Assembly: GCA_903837605.1 (NCBI GenBank)
Contig: CAILVF010000060.1
Location: forward strand, 1-47,085
From: an uncultured Bacteroidales bacterium
Lineage (GTDB): Bacteria > Bacteroidota > Bacteroidia > Bacteroidales > FEN-979
Reading direction: 5' to 3'
DNA length: 47,085 bases
In this document: piece by piece, positions 16,229 through 25,457 of the stretch
Numbering within the stretch: position 1 is the stretch's first letter
Layout: every line of letters begins with the position of its first letter
Notes under the pieces: generated by a model
Told to the model about the DNA's origin: nothing
Database searches by the model: none
Seen by the model: the letters and a program-made list of their open reading frames with translations, nothing else
Position numbers and translations under genes: made by a program

Positions 16229-18223
16229 CTACCTGTTGATCACCATTTTTCCTGAATAGCTCCGCCCGCCCGTCTTCAGTATGTAAATATAGATCCCCGA
16301 AGGCAGGGTACTAAGATCCGCTTCGACCGAATGTGCACCAGCTGTGTAATTCAATATGCCTGATTGCCACACTTCCATGCCAAGCGTATTTATTATGCTT
16401 ACACTGGCCTCTGCAGGTAAAGGCAATACGAAAGGAATCGTCGTTTTTAACCCTGCCGGGTTCGGTGAATTCTGGCCCAGTACAATACCATCCCGGCCTC
16501 CTTTTTCAGGCACTCCCACGATAGTGACTGCCTGTTTGAGGACGATCTCATTGGCCGGATCGAAAAACAATGCGGCCGGCTGTTTATTAAAGACCATCGA
16601 AAACTGCTGATTATTGGCGTCATTCATAACCCTGACCAGGGTATCTGAATTGTCGGTGAAATGTACCTGAATGGGTAATGGCATTTGGAAAAACGCTGCA
16701 TTTGTCTGTGTCTGGTGAGTGTTAAAAACAACCTGCCAGTTCCCGCCTCCAAGGTTTATGAATACATATGAGTTTGCATAAACCGGATGATTGGGCGTGA
16801 AAATCCATTCATTAAAAAACCAGTCATAGTCCTGGCCTGTAACTCTGTTGACTTCCTGGTTGAAATTTGCTATAGTCGCTGATTTATACTTGTAATTTGT
16901 GTCGGCAGTATAAGTCTGCAGAACTTTGAAAAACAGGGAGTCTCCGATGACATACCTGAGCTGGTGTAAAGCGCATGCGCCTTTGCAATAAGTGATACTC
17001 CAGTCAAAGAGCACATTAACTGAAGGAGTGTTTGTGGCCCAGCCCGGGTTTGATATCGCCCATCCGGGATTTCCTGCGAGGTATGAAGCAGCGTAACTAT
17101 GGATGTCGTTAAGATATGAACTATACCCGCCAGAACTTTCCTTCCAGAAAGATTCCGACCATGTGGCAAAACCTTCATTCAACCATATGTCGGCCCAAGT
17201 ATCACATGTGATCATATCACCGAACCATTGGTGGGCAAACTCATGTGACAGCAGGCCGGGGTCCCAGCAATTCGGACAAAAGCTTGTAAGCGTCTGGTTT
17301 TCCATTCCACCCCAGGCAAACTCGCTGTTCAGAGTGGCAAAACCATTTTTTTCAAAAGGATGCTCACACCATTTTCTTGAATAGTATGTTGTCATCGAAT
17401 CGATAATATTTTCACAGTCAAATGGTGATTCCCCTGCATTATAATAAAAACGAATGGGAACGCTGTCGGCAGGATGGGTGATTTTATGATAGTATTTGAT
17501 GTCGAGGTTGAAGTTGACTTTTGAAGTCATCACCATCAGGTAGGTAGCCAAAGGGCTGGAGCTGACCCAGTGGTAAAAAATTGTGTCGGCCGTAACAGTC
17601 GAATCGGCCAGCCTTCCGTTTGAACCAAGTTTAACATTTGCCGGAACTTTCGCGGTAAGTTCCAGTAAGGCTTTGTCGGAGGGGGAGTCATAGCAGGGAA
17701 ACCAATGTCTTGCACCTTCAGGTTCGCTGTCGGTATACACAAAGCCTCCGGATGCATAAAATGCATGATCAGTCACATTTTTGTGTTTATAGTATACCAG
17801 TATTTCTGCGATCTCCCCGGGGTTATAAGTACGGTCAAGGTTTACGGTAAGAATGTTTCCCGAATGTGAAAAGGAGGAGGATGCAAGTTTTACGGAATCG
17901 ATCTGAAGGGAAACATAGGAAGCGTCAAGGTGAATGTTGTTAATCAAACTATCGGCTTTGAAGCGGATTTTAACACTGGCTGTAAAATCATGGGGATAGG
18001 GCGAAGTATAACAATGGTATATATCAACGCTGATAGTGTATTTCAGAACATCATATGCATGAGGGCCGGCAGTATTAGCCTGGGATGGGAGATAAGGAAG
18101 TTCCGGCATGGATGATTTCCTGAGGAAGCAGCTGTATGCTCCGGAGGTTTTCGGGTCATTTTGTGCCTGCAGTGGTATGGAGAGGGTCAAAAACAAAAGA
18201 ATAGCCAGGTTGAGTAGTTTCAT
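16229..18223 (-). CDS. Secreted M1-family aminopeptidase with T9SS sorting domain
   Basis: The 664-residue protein is an M1 zinc metallopeptidase that removes N-terminal residues from peptides. It has a signal peptide ending near LQAQ (residue 21), the exopeptidase motif GGMENQ (305-310), and the zinc motif HEFAHQW (His327, His331) with Glu350 in LNEGFA. It lacks the long C-terminal ERAP-like domain of aminopeptidase N and instead ends in a type A T9SS sorting domain of about 80 residues (MEVWQSG... LPSGIYIYILKTGG... KMVINR). The outer-membrane secretion system should recognise this tail, so the enzyme is expected to be extracellular or surface-attached. A minus-strand -7 element is at 18274-18281. 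Confidence 0.93.
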   Translation of the reverse strand: MKLLNLAILLFLTLSIPLQAQNDPKTSGAYSCFLRKSSMPELPYLPSQANTAGPHAYDVLKYTISVDIYHCYTSPYPHDFTASVKIRFKADSLINNIHLDASYVSLQIDSVKLASSSFSHSGNILTVNLDRTYNPGEIAEILVYYKHKNVTDHAFYASGGFVYTDSEPEGARHWFPCYDSPSDKALLELTAKVPANVKLGSNGRLADSTVTADTIFYHWVSSSPLATYLMVMTSKVNFNLDIKYYHKITHPADSVPIRFYYNAGESPFDCENIIDSMTTYYSRKWCEHPFEKNGFATLNSEFAWGGMENQTLTSFCPNCWDPGLLSHEFAHQWFGDMITCDTWADIWLNEGFATWSESFWKESSGGYSSYLNDIHSYAASYLAGNPGWAISNPGWATNTPSVNVLFDWSITYCKGACALHQLRYVIGDSLFFKVLQTYTADTNYKYKSATIANFNQEVNRVTGQDYDWFFNEWIFTPNHPVYANSYVFINLGGGNWQVVFNTHQTQTNAAFFQMPLPIQVHFTDNSDTLVRVMNDANNQQFSMVFNKQPAALFFDPANEIVLKQAVTIVGVPEKGGRDGIVLGQNSPNPAGLKTTIPFVLPLPAEASVSIINTLGMEVWQSGILNYTAGAHSVEADLSTLPSGIYIYILKTGGRSYSGKMVINR

Positions 18224-18273
18224 CTTATTTTCAGGTTTTCAGGGAGTCAGTAATGAAAGGATGGATGATTTTG

Positions 18274-18281
18274 CAAAAGTA
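18274..18281 (-). promoter_or_regulatory. -7 promoter element for the M1 peptidase gene
   Basis: On the minus strand the bases read TACTTTTG, an exact TAnnTTTG match, 51 bases upstream of the ATG. No -33 TTTG at consensus spacing was found. Confidence 0.5.
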
Positions 18282-18333
18282 TGAAATATCCGGAATAAAC
18301 TTAATGGAAATGCCCGGGAACATGGAATTATAA

Positions 18334-18341
18334 TAAATTTG
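18334..18341 (+). promoter_or_regulatory. -7 promoter element for the peptide-binding lipoprotein gene
   Basis: TAAATTTG matches TAnnTTTG and lies 33 bases before the ATG at 18375. Confidence 0.5.
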
Positions 18342-18374
18342 CCTTTACATTAATTTTACAGAAAAATAATAACA

Positions 18375-20033
18375 ATGGTTCTTACAGGCAGGATTTGGCT
18401 GGCCGGATGCCTTTCATTTTTTTTATGTTGTTCACTGACCTCTTGCAAGGGGCCCGACAGTGGTGACCGAATCGGTAATGTGTTCCGTTATAATGAGTCT
18501 GCCAATATCAGCTCCCTGGACCCTGCTTATGCCCGCGATCAGTCGGTAATCTGGCCTGTCAACCAGATATTCAACGGCCTTGTTCAGATGGATGACAATC
18601 TGGAGATCATGCCTTGTATTGCCGCTTCCTGGGAAATACGCACCGACGGGCTGGAATACAGGTTCCACCTTCGCAGGGACGTATACTTTCATAATGACCC
18701 CGTATTTCACACCGCTAACGGCCGGCTGGTAAAGGCGGCTGATTTCATATACAGCTTTAACCGGATCCTCGACCCGGCCACGGCATCTTCCGGCGCCTGG
18801 ATATTTGATTACGTTGCAAGAGCCGACAGCAGCGCGGGTTTCATTGCCCCCGACGACAGCACCCTGGTTATTATGCTGAAAAAACCATTTCCTCCTTTTC
18901 TTTCAATGCTTGCAATGCAATATGCTTCGGTGGTACCCCGTGAAGCTGTTAATTATTACGGGGAAGGTTTCCGGCGGCACCCGGTTGGAACCGGGCCATT
19001 TATGTTCAAATACTGGAAGGAAGGCGTAAAACTTGTACTGGTAAGGAACCCTTCTTATTTTGAAACAGATGGGAACAGCAGGCTCCCTTTTCTCAACGCG
19101 GTTAGCATAAGCTTTCTTTCCGACAAGCAGTCGGCCTTCCTTGAGTTTGTTACAGGCAGGCTGGATTTTATTTCCGGTCTTGACCCTTCCTATAAAGATG
19201 AATTGCTTACAAAAGGGGGCAGTCTGCAGCCAAAATACAAGTCCTCCATCGAATTACTTACACAGCCCTACCTGAATACAGAATACCTGGGGTTCCTTAT
19301 GGACCAGGAAACTGTCGATGGAAAACCAAATCCCCTGAGAGACAAAAGGGTAAGGCAGGCAATGAATCTTGCCTTTGACAGGAACAAAATGATCACATAC
19401 CTGAGAAACAATATTGGCAGCCCCGGGGTTAACGGCATTATACCTAAAGGGCTTCCTGCGTTCGATTCCTCTAAAGTATATTATGGTTATGATATTGAAA
19501 AAGCAAGGAAACTGCTTGCCGCGGCAGGTTTCCCCGGTGGAATGGGAATGCCTCCCGTGACACTGGTTTCCACACCCGATTATCTTGACTTCTGCAAACA
19601 TATACAGCAGCAGCTTGCCAGCCTCGGCATAGAGATGAAGATTGAAATAAGCACCCCTGCTGCTGTCAAACAAATGAAGGCCGAGGCCAGGCTTACGTTT
19701 TTCAGGGCTTCATGGATTGCCGATTATCCGGATGCTGAAAACTACCTGCTGATGTTCCTCACCCAGAACTTTTGCCCGAGAGGGCCAAATTACACGCATT
19801 TTTCAAACCCTGAATTTGACAGGCTTTATGACCTGGCCTTGCACCAGGTCGACGATTCTTCGCGTTACGGAATATACAGGCAGATGGAACAGCTCGTAAT
19901 GGAAGAATCTCCCATCGTAGTCCTTTATTATGACCAGGTATTGAGGTTTGTTAGGAAAGGGATAAGCGGGCTTGGAAGCAACCCGATGAACATGCTTTCG
20001 TTAAAGCGTGTCAGGATGAGCCCTCAACGGTAA
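18375..20033 (+). CDS. Solute-binding lipoprotein, oligopeptide ABC transporter family
   Basis: The 552-residue protein belongs to the SBP_bac_5 family that binds oligopeptides, dipeptides or similar ligands for ABC importers. It has a lipoprotein signal ending at LTSC (Cys24), then the family start FRYNESANISSLDPAYARD, the conserved region WEIRTDGLEYRFHLRRDVYFHN and, near residue 205, HPVGTGPFMFKYWKEGV. No permease or ATPase gene lies next to it, so its transporter is encoded elsewhere or it works alone. Its end overlaps the convergent MBL-fold gene by 23 bases. Confidence 0.9.
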   Translation: MVLTGRIWLAGCLSFFLCCSLTSCKGPDSGDRIGNVFRYNESANISSLDPAYARDQSVIWPVNQIFNGLVQMDDNLEIMPCIAASWEIRTDGLEYRFHLRRDVYFHNDPVFHTANGRLVKAADFIYSFNRILDPATASSGAWIFDYVARADSSAGFIAPDDSTLVIMLKKPFPPFLSMLAMQYASVVPREAVNYYGEGFRRHPVGTGPFMFKYWKEGVKLVLVRNPSYFETDGNSRLPFLNAVSISFLSDKQSAFLEFVTGRLDFISGLDPSYKDELLTKGGSLQPKYKSSIELLTQPYLNTEYLGFLMDQETVDGKPNPLRDKRVRQAMNLAFDRNKMITYLRNNIGSPGVNGIIPKGLPAFDSSKVYYGYDIEKARKLLAAAGFPGGMGMPPVTLVSTPDYLDFCKHIQQQLASLGIEMKIEISTPAAVKQMKAEARLTFFRASWIADYPDAENYLLMFLTQNFCPRGPNYTHFSNPEFDRLYDLALHQVDDSSRYGIYRQMEQLVMEESPIVVLYYDQVLRFVRKGISGLGSNPMNMLSLKRVRMSPQR

Positions 20034-20790
20034 ATGAAAGTCCGTCATACGCGAGCTTCACATTACCAGGTAAGAGCCCGGAAACTTCTCTGCAGGTGCC
20101 CATCTGGTGGCTTATATGGGTGAGATAGCCCTGCTCAGGCTGAAGCTCTTTCATCAATACCAGGGCTTCTTCAAGATTGAAATGCGAATAGTGTTTTTCT
20201 TTTCTCAATGCATTCAGTACAATCACTTTTGAACCCTTAATTTTTTCTTTTTCTGCGGATGAGATACTGACAGCATCAGTAATATATGTGAAATCGTTAA
20301 ACCTGAACCCGAATACGAAATGTCTTTTATTGAAGTGAACCGCCCTGATTGGGATTACAGGCAGACCTGAAACTAGAAAAGGCTCGTTAACAAGGTCATG
20401 AAGAAGTATTTCGGGAACGCCGGGATAGGGTTCCTTTTCAAAAGCATATGAGTATTCCATCCTGATAATTGCCTGCACTTTTTTTTCGGCATATACGTCG
20501 ATCGGCCTTTTCAGAATATAATTGTAAGCACGAACATCATCCAATCCGCCCAGATGGTCCTTATGCCCGTGCGTTACAAGAATGGCGTCAATACTGTCAA
20601 CCTTATTGACGAGCATCTGCTGCCTGAAGTCAGGGCCGCAATCCACGACAATCCTGCAATCATTCCATTCGACAAGGATTGAGGACCTGAGACGCTGGTC
20701 ACGGTGGTCGGTTGAACTGCATACGCGGCAATGACAGCCAATGACAGGCACGCCCTGTGAGGTTCCGGTACCAAGGAATGTTACTTTCAA
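20011..20790 (-). CDS. MBL-fold metallo-hydrolase (PhnP-like)
   Basis: The 259-residue protein has the metallo-beta-lactamase fold of the PhnP/RNase Z-like group. It starts MKVTFLGTGTSQGVPVIGCHCRVC and shows the metal motif THGHKDHLGG near residue 74 (HxHxDH), DCGPDFR near residue 50, and a further His in the C-terminal HFN/HISHQMG regions. The cysteine and histidine cluster in CHCRVC, as in PhnP, may bind another zinc. PhnP cleaves cyclic phosphodiesters; the substrate here is unknown. It begins two bases after the ispH stop codon and is probably co-transcribed with ispH and the kinase gene. Confidence 0.85.
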   Translation of the reverse strand: MKVTFLGTGTSQGVPVIGCHCRVCSSTDHRDQRLRSSILVEWNDCRIVVDCGPDFRQQMLVNKVDSIDAILVTHGHKDHLGGLDDVRAYNYILKRPIDVYAEKKVQAIIRMEYSYAFEKEPYPGVPEILLHDLVNEPFLVSGLPVIPIRAVHFNKRHFVFGFRFNDFTYITDAVSISSAEKEKIKGSKVIVLNALRKEKHYSHFNLEEALVLMKELQPEQGYLTHISHQMGTCREVSGLLPGNVKLAYDGLSFTVEGSS

Positions 20791-20792
20791 AG

Positions 20793-21653
20793 TCAGAGGG
20801 ATAAAAGTTTTCTTTCAACGTTTTTCATCAGCCACATCGGGGTGGAAGTGGCACCGCAGATGCCAACGGATTCATTCTGTTCAAACCATCGTTCGAAAAT
20901 CTCTTCAGGAGAACTTACAAAAAAGGTGCTGGGGTTTTCCTGCCGGCATACATTGAACAGCACACTCCCGTTTGATGAACGCTTACCTGCAACGAACACG
21001 ATTTTGCTGAACTTTCTGCTGAATAGCCTGAGGCTCGGTTCACGGTGGGAAACCTGCCTGCAAATAGTATCTTTGACTATGACTTCAATGCCCGCTTCTT
21101 CGAGTTTGTTTACAATGGAATAGAAACTCTCGATCGACATCGTGGTCTGGCTGTAAAGTGTTATTTTCTTTGGAACCTGGCTCAGGTCCAGGTCTTCAAA
21201 ATGACCAAAGACAACCGCCCTGTTGCCTATCTGACCGTTAAGACCAATTACTTCGGGATGATTGGGTTTCCCGTAAAGATAAATTGACTCACCTTTTTCA
21301 TAGGATTCCCTGAATCTTTTCTGAAGCTTGAGAATAATGGGGCATGAAGCATCGATGATCCTGTTCTCGTTGGAAAGGGCAAGTTTATAGCTCTCGGGAG
21401 GCTCCCCGTGAGCGCGGAATAAAACCGTCTTTTTATGAATCATCGCCAGGTCATCCATGGTTATATTGATCATACCCTGGATCTCAAGGCGCTTCACCTC
21501 TTCATCATTGTGCACTATCTCCCCAAGGCAGAATAATTCTCCCGAGTCATTGAGTTCCTTTTCGGCTTTTTCTATGGCTCCGACTACTCCGAAACAGAAA
21601 CCCGATTTATCATCAATTTCAACATGTAGGTTCAGCCTGCCCATAAAATTCAC
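20793..21653 (-). CDS. ispH: 4-hydroxy-3-methylbut-2-enyl diphosphate reductase IspH
   Basis: IspH makes isopentenyl and dimethylallyl diphosphate, the last step of the MEP isoprenoid pathway, with a [4Fe-4S] cluster. The three cluster cysteines are visible in SGFCFGV (about residue 20), DASCPI (about 103) and FNVCRQ (about 241). Other motifs are EIVHN, VLFRAHG, SQTTMS and DTICRQVSHREPS. The reading frame opens with GTG at 21653, whose first four bases overlap the TGA stop of the kinase (GTGA). An ATG three codons further in (21644) is an alternative start; the sequence does not decide. The downstream MBL-fold gene starts two bases after its stop. Confidence 0.95.
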   Translation of the reverse strand: MNFMGRLNLHVEIDDKSGFCFGVVGAIEKAEKELNDSGELFCLGEIVHNDEEVKRLEIQGMINITMDDLAMIHKKTVLFRAHGEPPESYKLALSNENRIIDASCPIILKLQKRFRESYEKGESIYLYGKPNHPEVIGLNGQIGNRAVVFGHFEDLDLSQVPKKITLYSQTTMSIESFYSIVNKLEEAGIEVIVKDTICRQVSHREPSLRLFSRKFSKIVFVAGKRSSNGSVLFNVCRQENPSTFFVSSPEEIFERWFEQNESVGICGATSTPMWLMKNVERKLLSL

Positions 21654-24600
21654 GAAAGATATTGTTCAAGTTTGGTAAACAGGAGGCTTTTGCTTATCGG
21701 CTTTGGGATATAATCGTCAAAACCGCTTTCGAAAGCTTTTTCTTCATCTCCGTACAAGGCATGCGCAGTCATGGCAATGACCGGCAGTTTGGGGCGAAGT
21801 ATCTTTGACATCTTTGTTGCTTCATATCCGTCCATTACAGGCATTTTGATATCCATAAGCACCAATGAAATGCCATTATTCGAGTCAATCATTTCAATGC
21901 CTTCCTTGCCATTCCTGGCCCATAGTAAGTTCACCTCCGAATGTTTCATAATGGTTTTAATAAGAAGGAAGTTGGATTCTTCGTCTTCAACAAGAAGAAT
22001 TGTTTTGTTATGCAGGAAACCGAGGGCTTGCGAGCTGCCTTTGATGCCGCTTGGCGTATGCCAGCTAAGATCCCTGCAGGGGATCATAAAATGAAAGGCA
22101 GAGCCCTTTCCCGGCTCTGATTCGACCCATATGCTGCCGCTGAGCAATTCGGTAAGGCGTTTACTTATCGACAGGCCAAGACCTGTTCCTCCGAATTTCC
22201 GGGTGAAGGTTTCATCGGCCTGCCTGAATTTGTCAAAAACGATCTTCTGGATGTCAGGTGAGATGCCTATACCGGTGTCTTTCACGAAAAAATTAATTTC
22301 CTTGCCATTGCCCAGGGTGTAACCGTATTCAATTGATCCCTGCTGGGTGAATTTGACGGCATTTTTAAGAATATTGCTGAATATCTGGAAAAGCTTATTC
22401 GGATCGGTGAATAAATAAAGATCCGCATGCGAGGGATCGGGGCTGTAATGTACAGCCAGACCCGGTTTATCCATGCTTTTTATCTCCGAATACAGAATCT
22501 CATTCAGCTGGTTGCGGAATTTCTCGAAAGAGAAATGCTCCATGTCAACCCTGATGTTCCCGGCTTCGATCATTGAGATATTAAACAGGTCTTCGATGAT
22601 GTTTAAAAGGTTTTTCCCGCTCTTATTTATGATTCTTATATATTCTTCCTGCTCGGCGCTGTCCATTTCTTTGCCAATTATTCCTGAAAAACCAATAATG
22701 GCGTTTAAGGGGGTCCTCAATTCGTGTGACATGGTCGCAAGGAAAGCCGATTTGAGCCTGTCGCTTTCTTCGGCACGCTCTTTGGCTTTGATCAATTCAA
22801 GTTCATTGCTCTTTTTAACATAGGCCATCCCTATGCTGATGGCAGCGGTAGTGAGCACATTCTCTTCAGCCTGGGACCAGATCCTTTCATTGCTGCAATC
22901 ATCGAATCCAATAAATCCCCAGAAATTTGTTTCGATGAAAATCGGGATTACAAGCAACGACTTTACCAATTGTGGCTCCAGGGTCAGCCGCTCCAGGTCA
23001 GGGAAATCTTTTACAAGGCCATTGATCGATTTGCCGCCTGAAAGCCGCTCGTACCAACGTGGAAAAGAATTCTGGTATGAAATAACTTCATGCTCAGAGT
23101 TGATCCGGAAACCAAACGATCCGTCGTTTATCCACTGCTGCCGCAGGTACATGCCGGTATCGGAAGTCTTAACATCCCTGATATTTTCGAAAATATAAAC
23201 CCGGTCGGCTTTGATGGCTTCGCCCAGGATCTGTAAGGCCTCCTGTATCGCAACCTCCAGGTCTCCCTTGCGGAGAAGACTGATAACAGCCTTTGTGACA
23301 GATTGCAGCAACTTGTCACGCTGTTTTAATGCAGATTCCTCGAGTTTCCTTTCAGTAATATCCCTGGTGATCCCGTGGACTGCTATAAGGCTGTTGTTTT
23401 CATCCAGAACTGTATTCGCATGAACCTCGCCGGTCTTAATTGAACCATTCTTACAATAGTGCTGAATCTCAAGGATCAGGGATGTCCCCTTGAGAAGTTT
23501 GCCTTGATTTGAAAGTCTCTTGTACTCGCTGAAGGTCTCAATCACCAGCTTTAAAGATTGTGGGGGGTATATTTCTGATAGTTTCAGTTCTGAAAATTCC
23601 TCGGCCGTAAAACCCCTCTGGCTCTCAATGGACGGACTTATATATGAATATTTCATGTTCATGTCCATCATCCAGATCACATCGGAAATGTTTTCAGCGA
23701 TGGCCTTGTATTTTTCTTCGCTTTGCCTCAGGGCGCTCTCTTTATGCTTGAGGGCCGTTATATCATGCATGGCTATGCAGTATCCTGATGCCTCGCCTTT
23801 TTTATTGAACAGGGAAGTCAGGTTGATTTCAATAAATTTTGGAGGAAAAGCATAAACCTTTGACTCTACATTGCCATCGATTACGTCATTTATAATATGA
23901 ACATGCGCTGAATCTATCTCGGCCGTAGATTTCCCGATAATATTAACGTCCCTGCCAATCCCCAGGATGGATATTGCCGAAGGATTTATATCAACGATTC
24001 TTTTTAACGAGTCCAGCACCAGCAAACCGTCTGGCATCGTTTCAAGCAACAAAGCCCTTGCCCTTGGCAGAAGATCCAGGAATCTTAGTTTTGCTATGGC
24101 ATAAACCAGGATGATACCTGAACCAGAGAAGGCGATCCTTGTAAGGTCCAGCCCGGGTAAAGGATTCATTCCCAGGAGATAGAGAATGTTCCCTGCCCAC
24201 GGGAGCATTGCGGCAATCACCACGGCTATCATCTGGTACCTGAAGGTATGCCTGTATTGAATGAGTGAATTGATCAGGATGACAAGGCTTAGCAGCAACA
24301 TGAGGTAGGAATAGCCCATAAATCCTATCCAGAACCATGCCCCATGTTCATATATAATCTGGTTTGACCCGGCCGGGCCCGGAGAATAACCGGTCCAGAT
24401 GAAATGATGGTAATCGTTGGTTATCGCAGCTATCAGCGTAAAAGCCGGGACAATAAACAATGAAACTATCCATGACAGTTTGAACTTAACTGCGGGGTGG
24501 GTATAATGGAAAGTCAGCAGGAAGAAAAAAACGGGAACGTTTACTCCTCCCAGATACTCAATTTTCGACCAGAAGAATTTTGCAGAAGGAGCCACGGAGG

Positions 24601-24781
24601 AAGTCTCAAAAAGCCCTCCAAGGCACCACCAGGCTGTTAAAAGCATAAGAATTGCAAGTGTGAGCCCTCCGGCAACTTTCCGGTGCTGGTATGCAATAAC
24701 TGCAGCCATTAAAGAAATGACTACAGTCAAGGCGTAAAGAAGAGTGTAGATGTTTATATCATATTCGGGCATACCCGTCAT
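21650..24781 (-). CDS. Hybrid sensor histidine kinase with 7TM, PAS, GAF and receiver domains
   Basis: The protein of about 1043 residues is a membrane-bound signalling kinase. Counting from the ATG at 24781, about seven membrane helices occupy residues 10-235 (histidine-kinase 7TM region), followed by two PAS domains (about 245-345 and 358-485), a GAF-like domain (about 495-660), the phosphoacceptor His686 in MSHELRTPLN, a full ATPase domain with DTGIGI and GGTGLGLS, and a C-terminal receiver with Asp977 in LMDIKMPV. The frame also opens with TTG at 24802, but the ATG gives a better membrane start. No separate response regulator is nearby. The stop overlaps ispH by four bases. Confidence 0.92.
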   Translation of the reverse strand: MTGMPEYDINIYTLLYALTVVISLMAAVIAYQHRKVAGGLTLAILMLLTAWWCLGGLFETSSVAPSAKFFWSKIEYLGGVNVPVFFFLLTFHYTHPAVKFKLSWIVSLFIVPAFTLIAAITNDYHHFIWTGYSPGPAGSNQIIYEHGAWFWIGFMGYSYLMLLLSLVILINSLIQYRHTFRYQMIAVVIAAMLPWAGNILYLLGMNPLPGLDLTRIAFSGSGIILVYAIAKLRFLDLLPRARALLLETMPDGLLVLDSLKRIVDINPSAISILGIGRDVNIIGKSTAEIDSAHVHIINDVIDGNVESKVYAFPPKFIEINLTSLFNKKGEASGYCIAMHDITALKHKESALRQSEEKYKAIAENISDVIWMMDMNMKYSYISPSIESQRGFTAEEFSELKLSEIYPPQSLKLVIETFSEYKRLSNQGKLLKGTSLILEIQHYCKNGSIKTGEVHANTVLDENNSLIAVHGITRDITERKLEESALKQRDKLLQSVTKAVISLLRKGDLEVAIQEALQILGEAIKADRVYIFENIRDVKTSDTGMYLRQQWINDGSFGFRINSEHEVISYQNSFPRWYERLSGGKSINGLVKDFPDLERLTLEPQLVKSLLVIPIFIETNFWGFIGFDDCSNERIWSQAEENVLTTAAISIGMAYVKKSNELELIKAKERAEESDRLKSAFLATMSHELRTPLNAIIGFSGIIGKEMDSAEQEEYIRIINKSGKNLLNIIEDLFNISMIEAGNIRVDMEHFSFEKFRNQLNEILYSEIKSMDKPGLAVHYSPDPSHADLYLFTDPNKLFQIFSNILKNAVKFTQQGSIEYGYTLGNGKEINFFVKDTGIGISPDIQKIVFDKFRQADETFTRKFGGTGLGLSISKRLTELLSGSIWVESEPGKGSAFHFMIPCRDLSWHTPSGIKGSSQALGFLHNKTILLVEDEESNFLLIKTIMKHSEVNLLWARNGKEGIEMIDSNNGISLVLMDIKMPVMDGYEATKMSKILRPKLPVIAMTAHALYGDEEKAFESGFDDYIPKPISKSLLFTKLEQYLS

Positions 24782-24836
24782 TTCTGTCGCGTAAAAATAC
24801 AAAAACCCTTAATTGGTCCTATAATCTTTTCGGCAA

Positions 24837-24867
24837 TTTGCCGTTATATCCTTTTATCGTAACTTTG
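24837..24867 (+). promoter_or_regulatory. Complete Bacteroidota promoter for the DUF6913-like/dapA unit
   Basis: TTTG (24837-24840), a 19-base spacer and TAACTTTG (24860-24867) are a full consensus match. The leader contains a three-codon open frame, ATG TTT AAG TAA (24880-24891), before the real ATG at 24900. Confidence 0.75.
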
Positions 24868-24899
24868 CAGAAATCAAGTATGTTTAAGTAAACAAGCCT

Positions 24900-25457
24900 A
24901 TGTTTAAAAGGATCAGAAGAAAAATCGGGCAGTATTATTTTAAAAAGGAACAATCGAGGACCAGTCAGTCCCATGGAATGATGAATCTTCCTGAAGCCCG
25001 GAGAATAGGAATTCTGTATACTCTTGAGGAAGCTCCTGATTATGACAAGGTGTCGGAATTCGTCACCCAGCTTCAACAGGAGCATAAAGAAGTGAAGGCA
25101 CTGGGCTTTGTAAAAAGCAAAGGGCTGCTGCAGAGGTTCCTGCCGAAGCTTTCTTATGATTTTTTCTCAAAAAAAGATATTACATGGTTCTACCGGCCTA
25201 TCCATAATACGGTGAGGAGTTTTATGGATAAGGAATTTGACCTCCTTATAGATCTCAGCCTTGCCGACTCATTCCCCCTTAAATATATTGCAGGCCTGTC
25301 TAAAGCCATTTGCCGTGTCGGGAGATTCTCTGAAGACAATACTTCATATTACGATCTCATGATCGATGTAAAACCTGCAATAACCTTTGACGAGTATCTC
25401 TTTCAGATAAGGCACTATTTAACGATCATCAAGACGAATGAAAAATATCCGCAGTAA
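24900..25457 (+). CDS. DUF6913-like protein of unknown function, upstream of dapA
   Basis: The 185-residue protein begins MFKRIRRKIGQYYFKKE, a basic start with no signal peptide, and continues with an alpha/beta-looking core (GILYTLEEAPDYDKVSEFV, FDLLIDLSLADSFPLKYIAGLS). I recall this as a Bacteroidota family (DUF6913) that often precedes dapA, but I know no function for it. It overlaps dapA by 20 bases, so the two are translated from one message and may be linked in function. The cytoplasmic prediction rests on the absence of a signal or membrane helix. No catalytic motif is visible. Confidence 0.7.
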   Translation: MFKRIRRKIGQYYFKKEQSRTSQSHGMMNLPEARRIGILYTLEEAPDYDKVSEFVTQLQQEHKEVKALGFVKSKGLLQRFLPKLSYDFFSKKDITWFYRPIHNTVRSFMDKEFDLLIDLSLADSFPLKYIAGLSKAICRVGRFSEDNTSYYDLMIDVKPAITFDEYLFQIRHYLTIIKTNEKYPQ

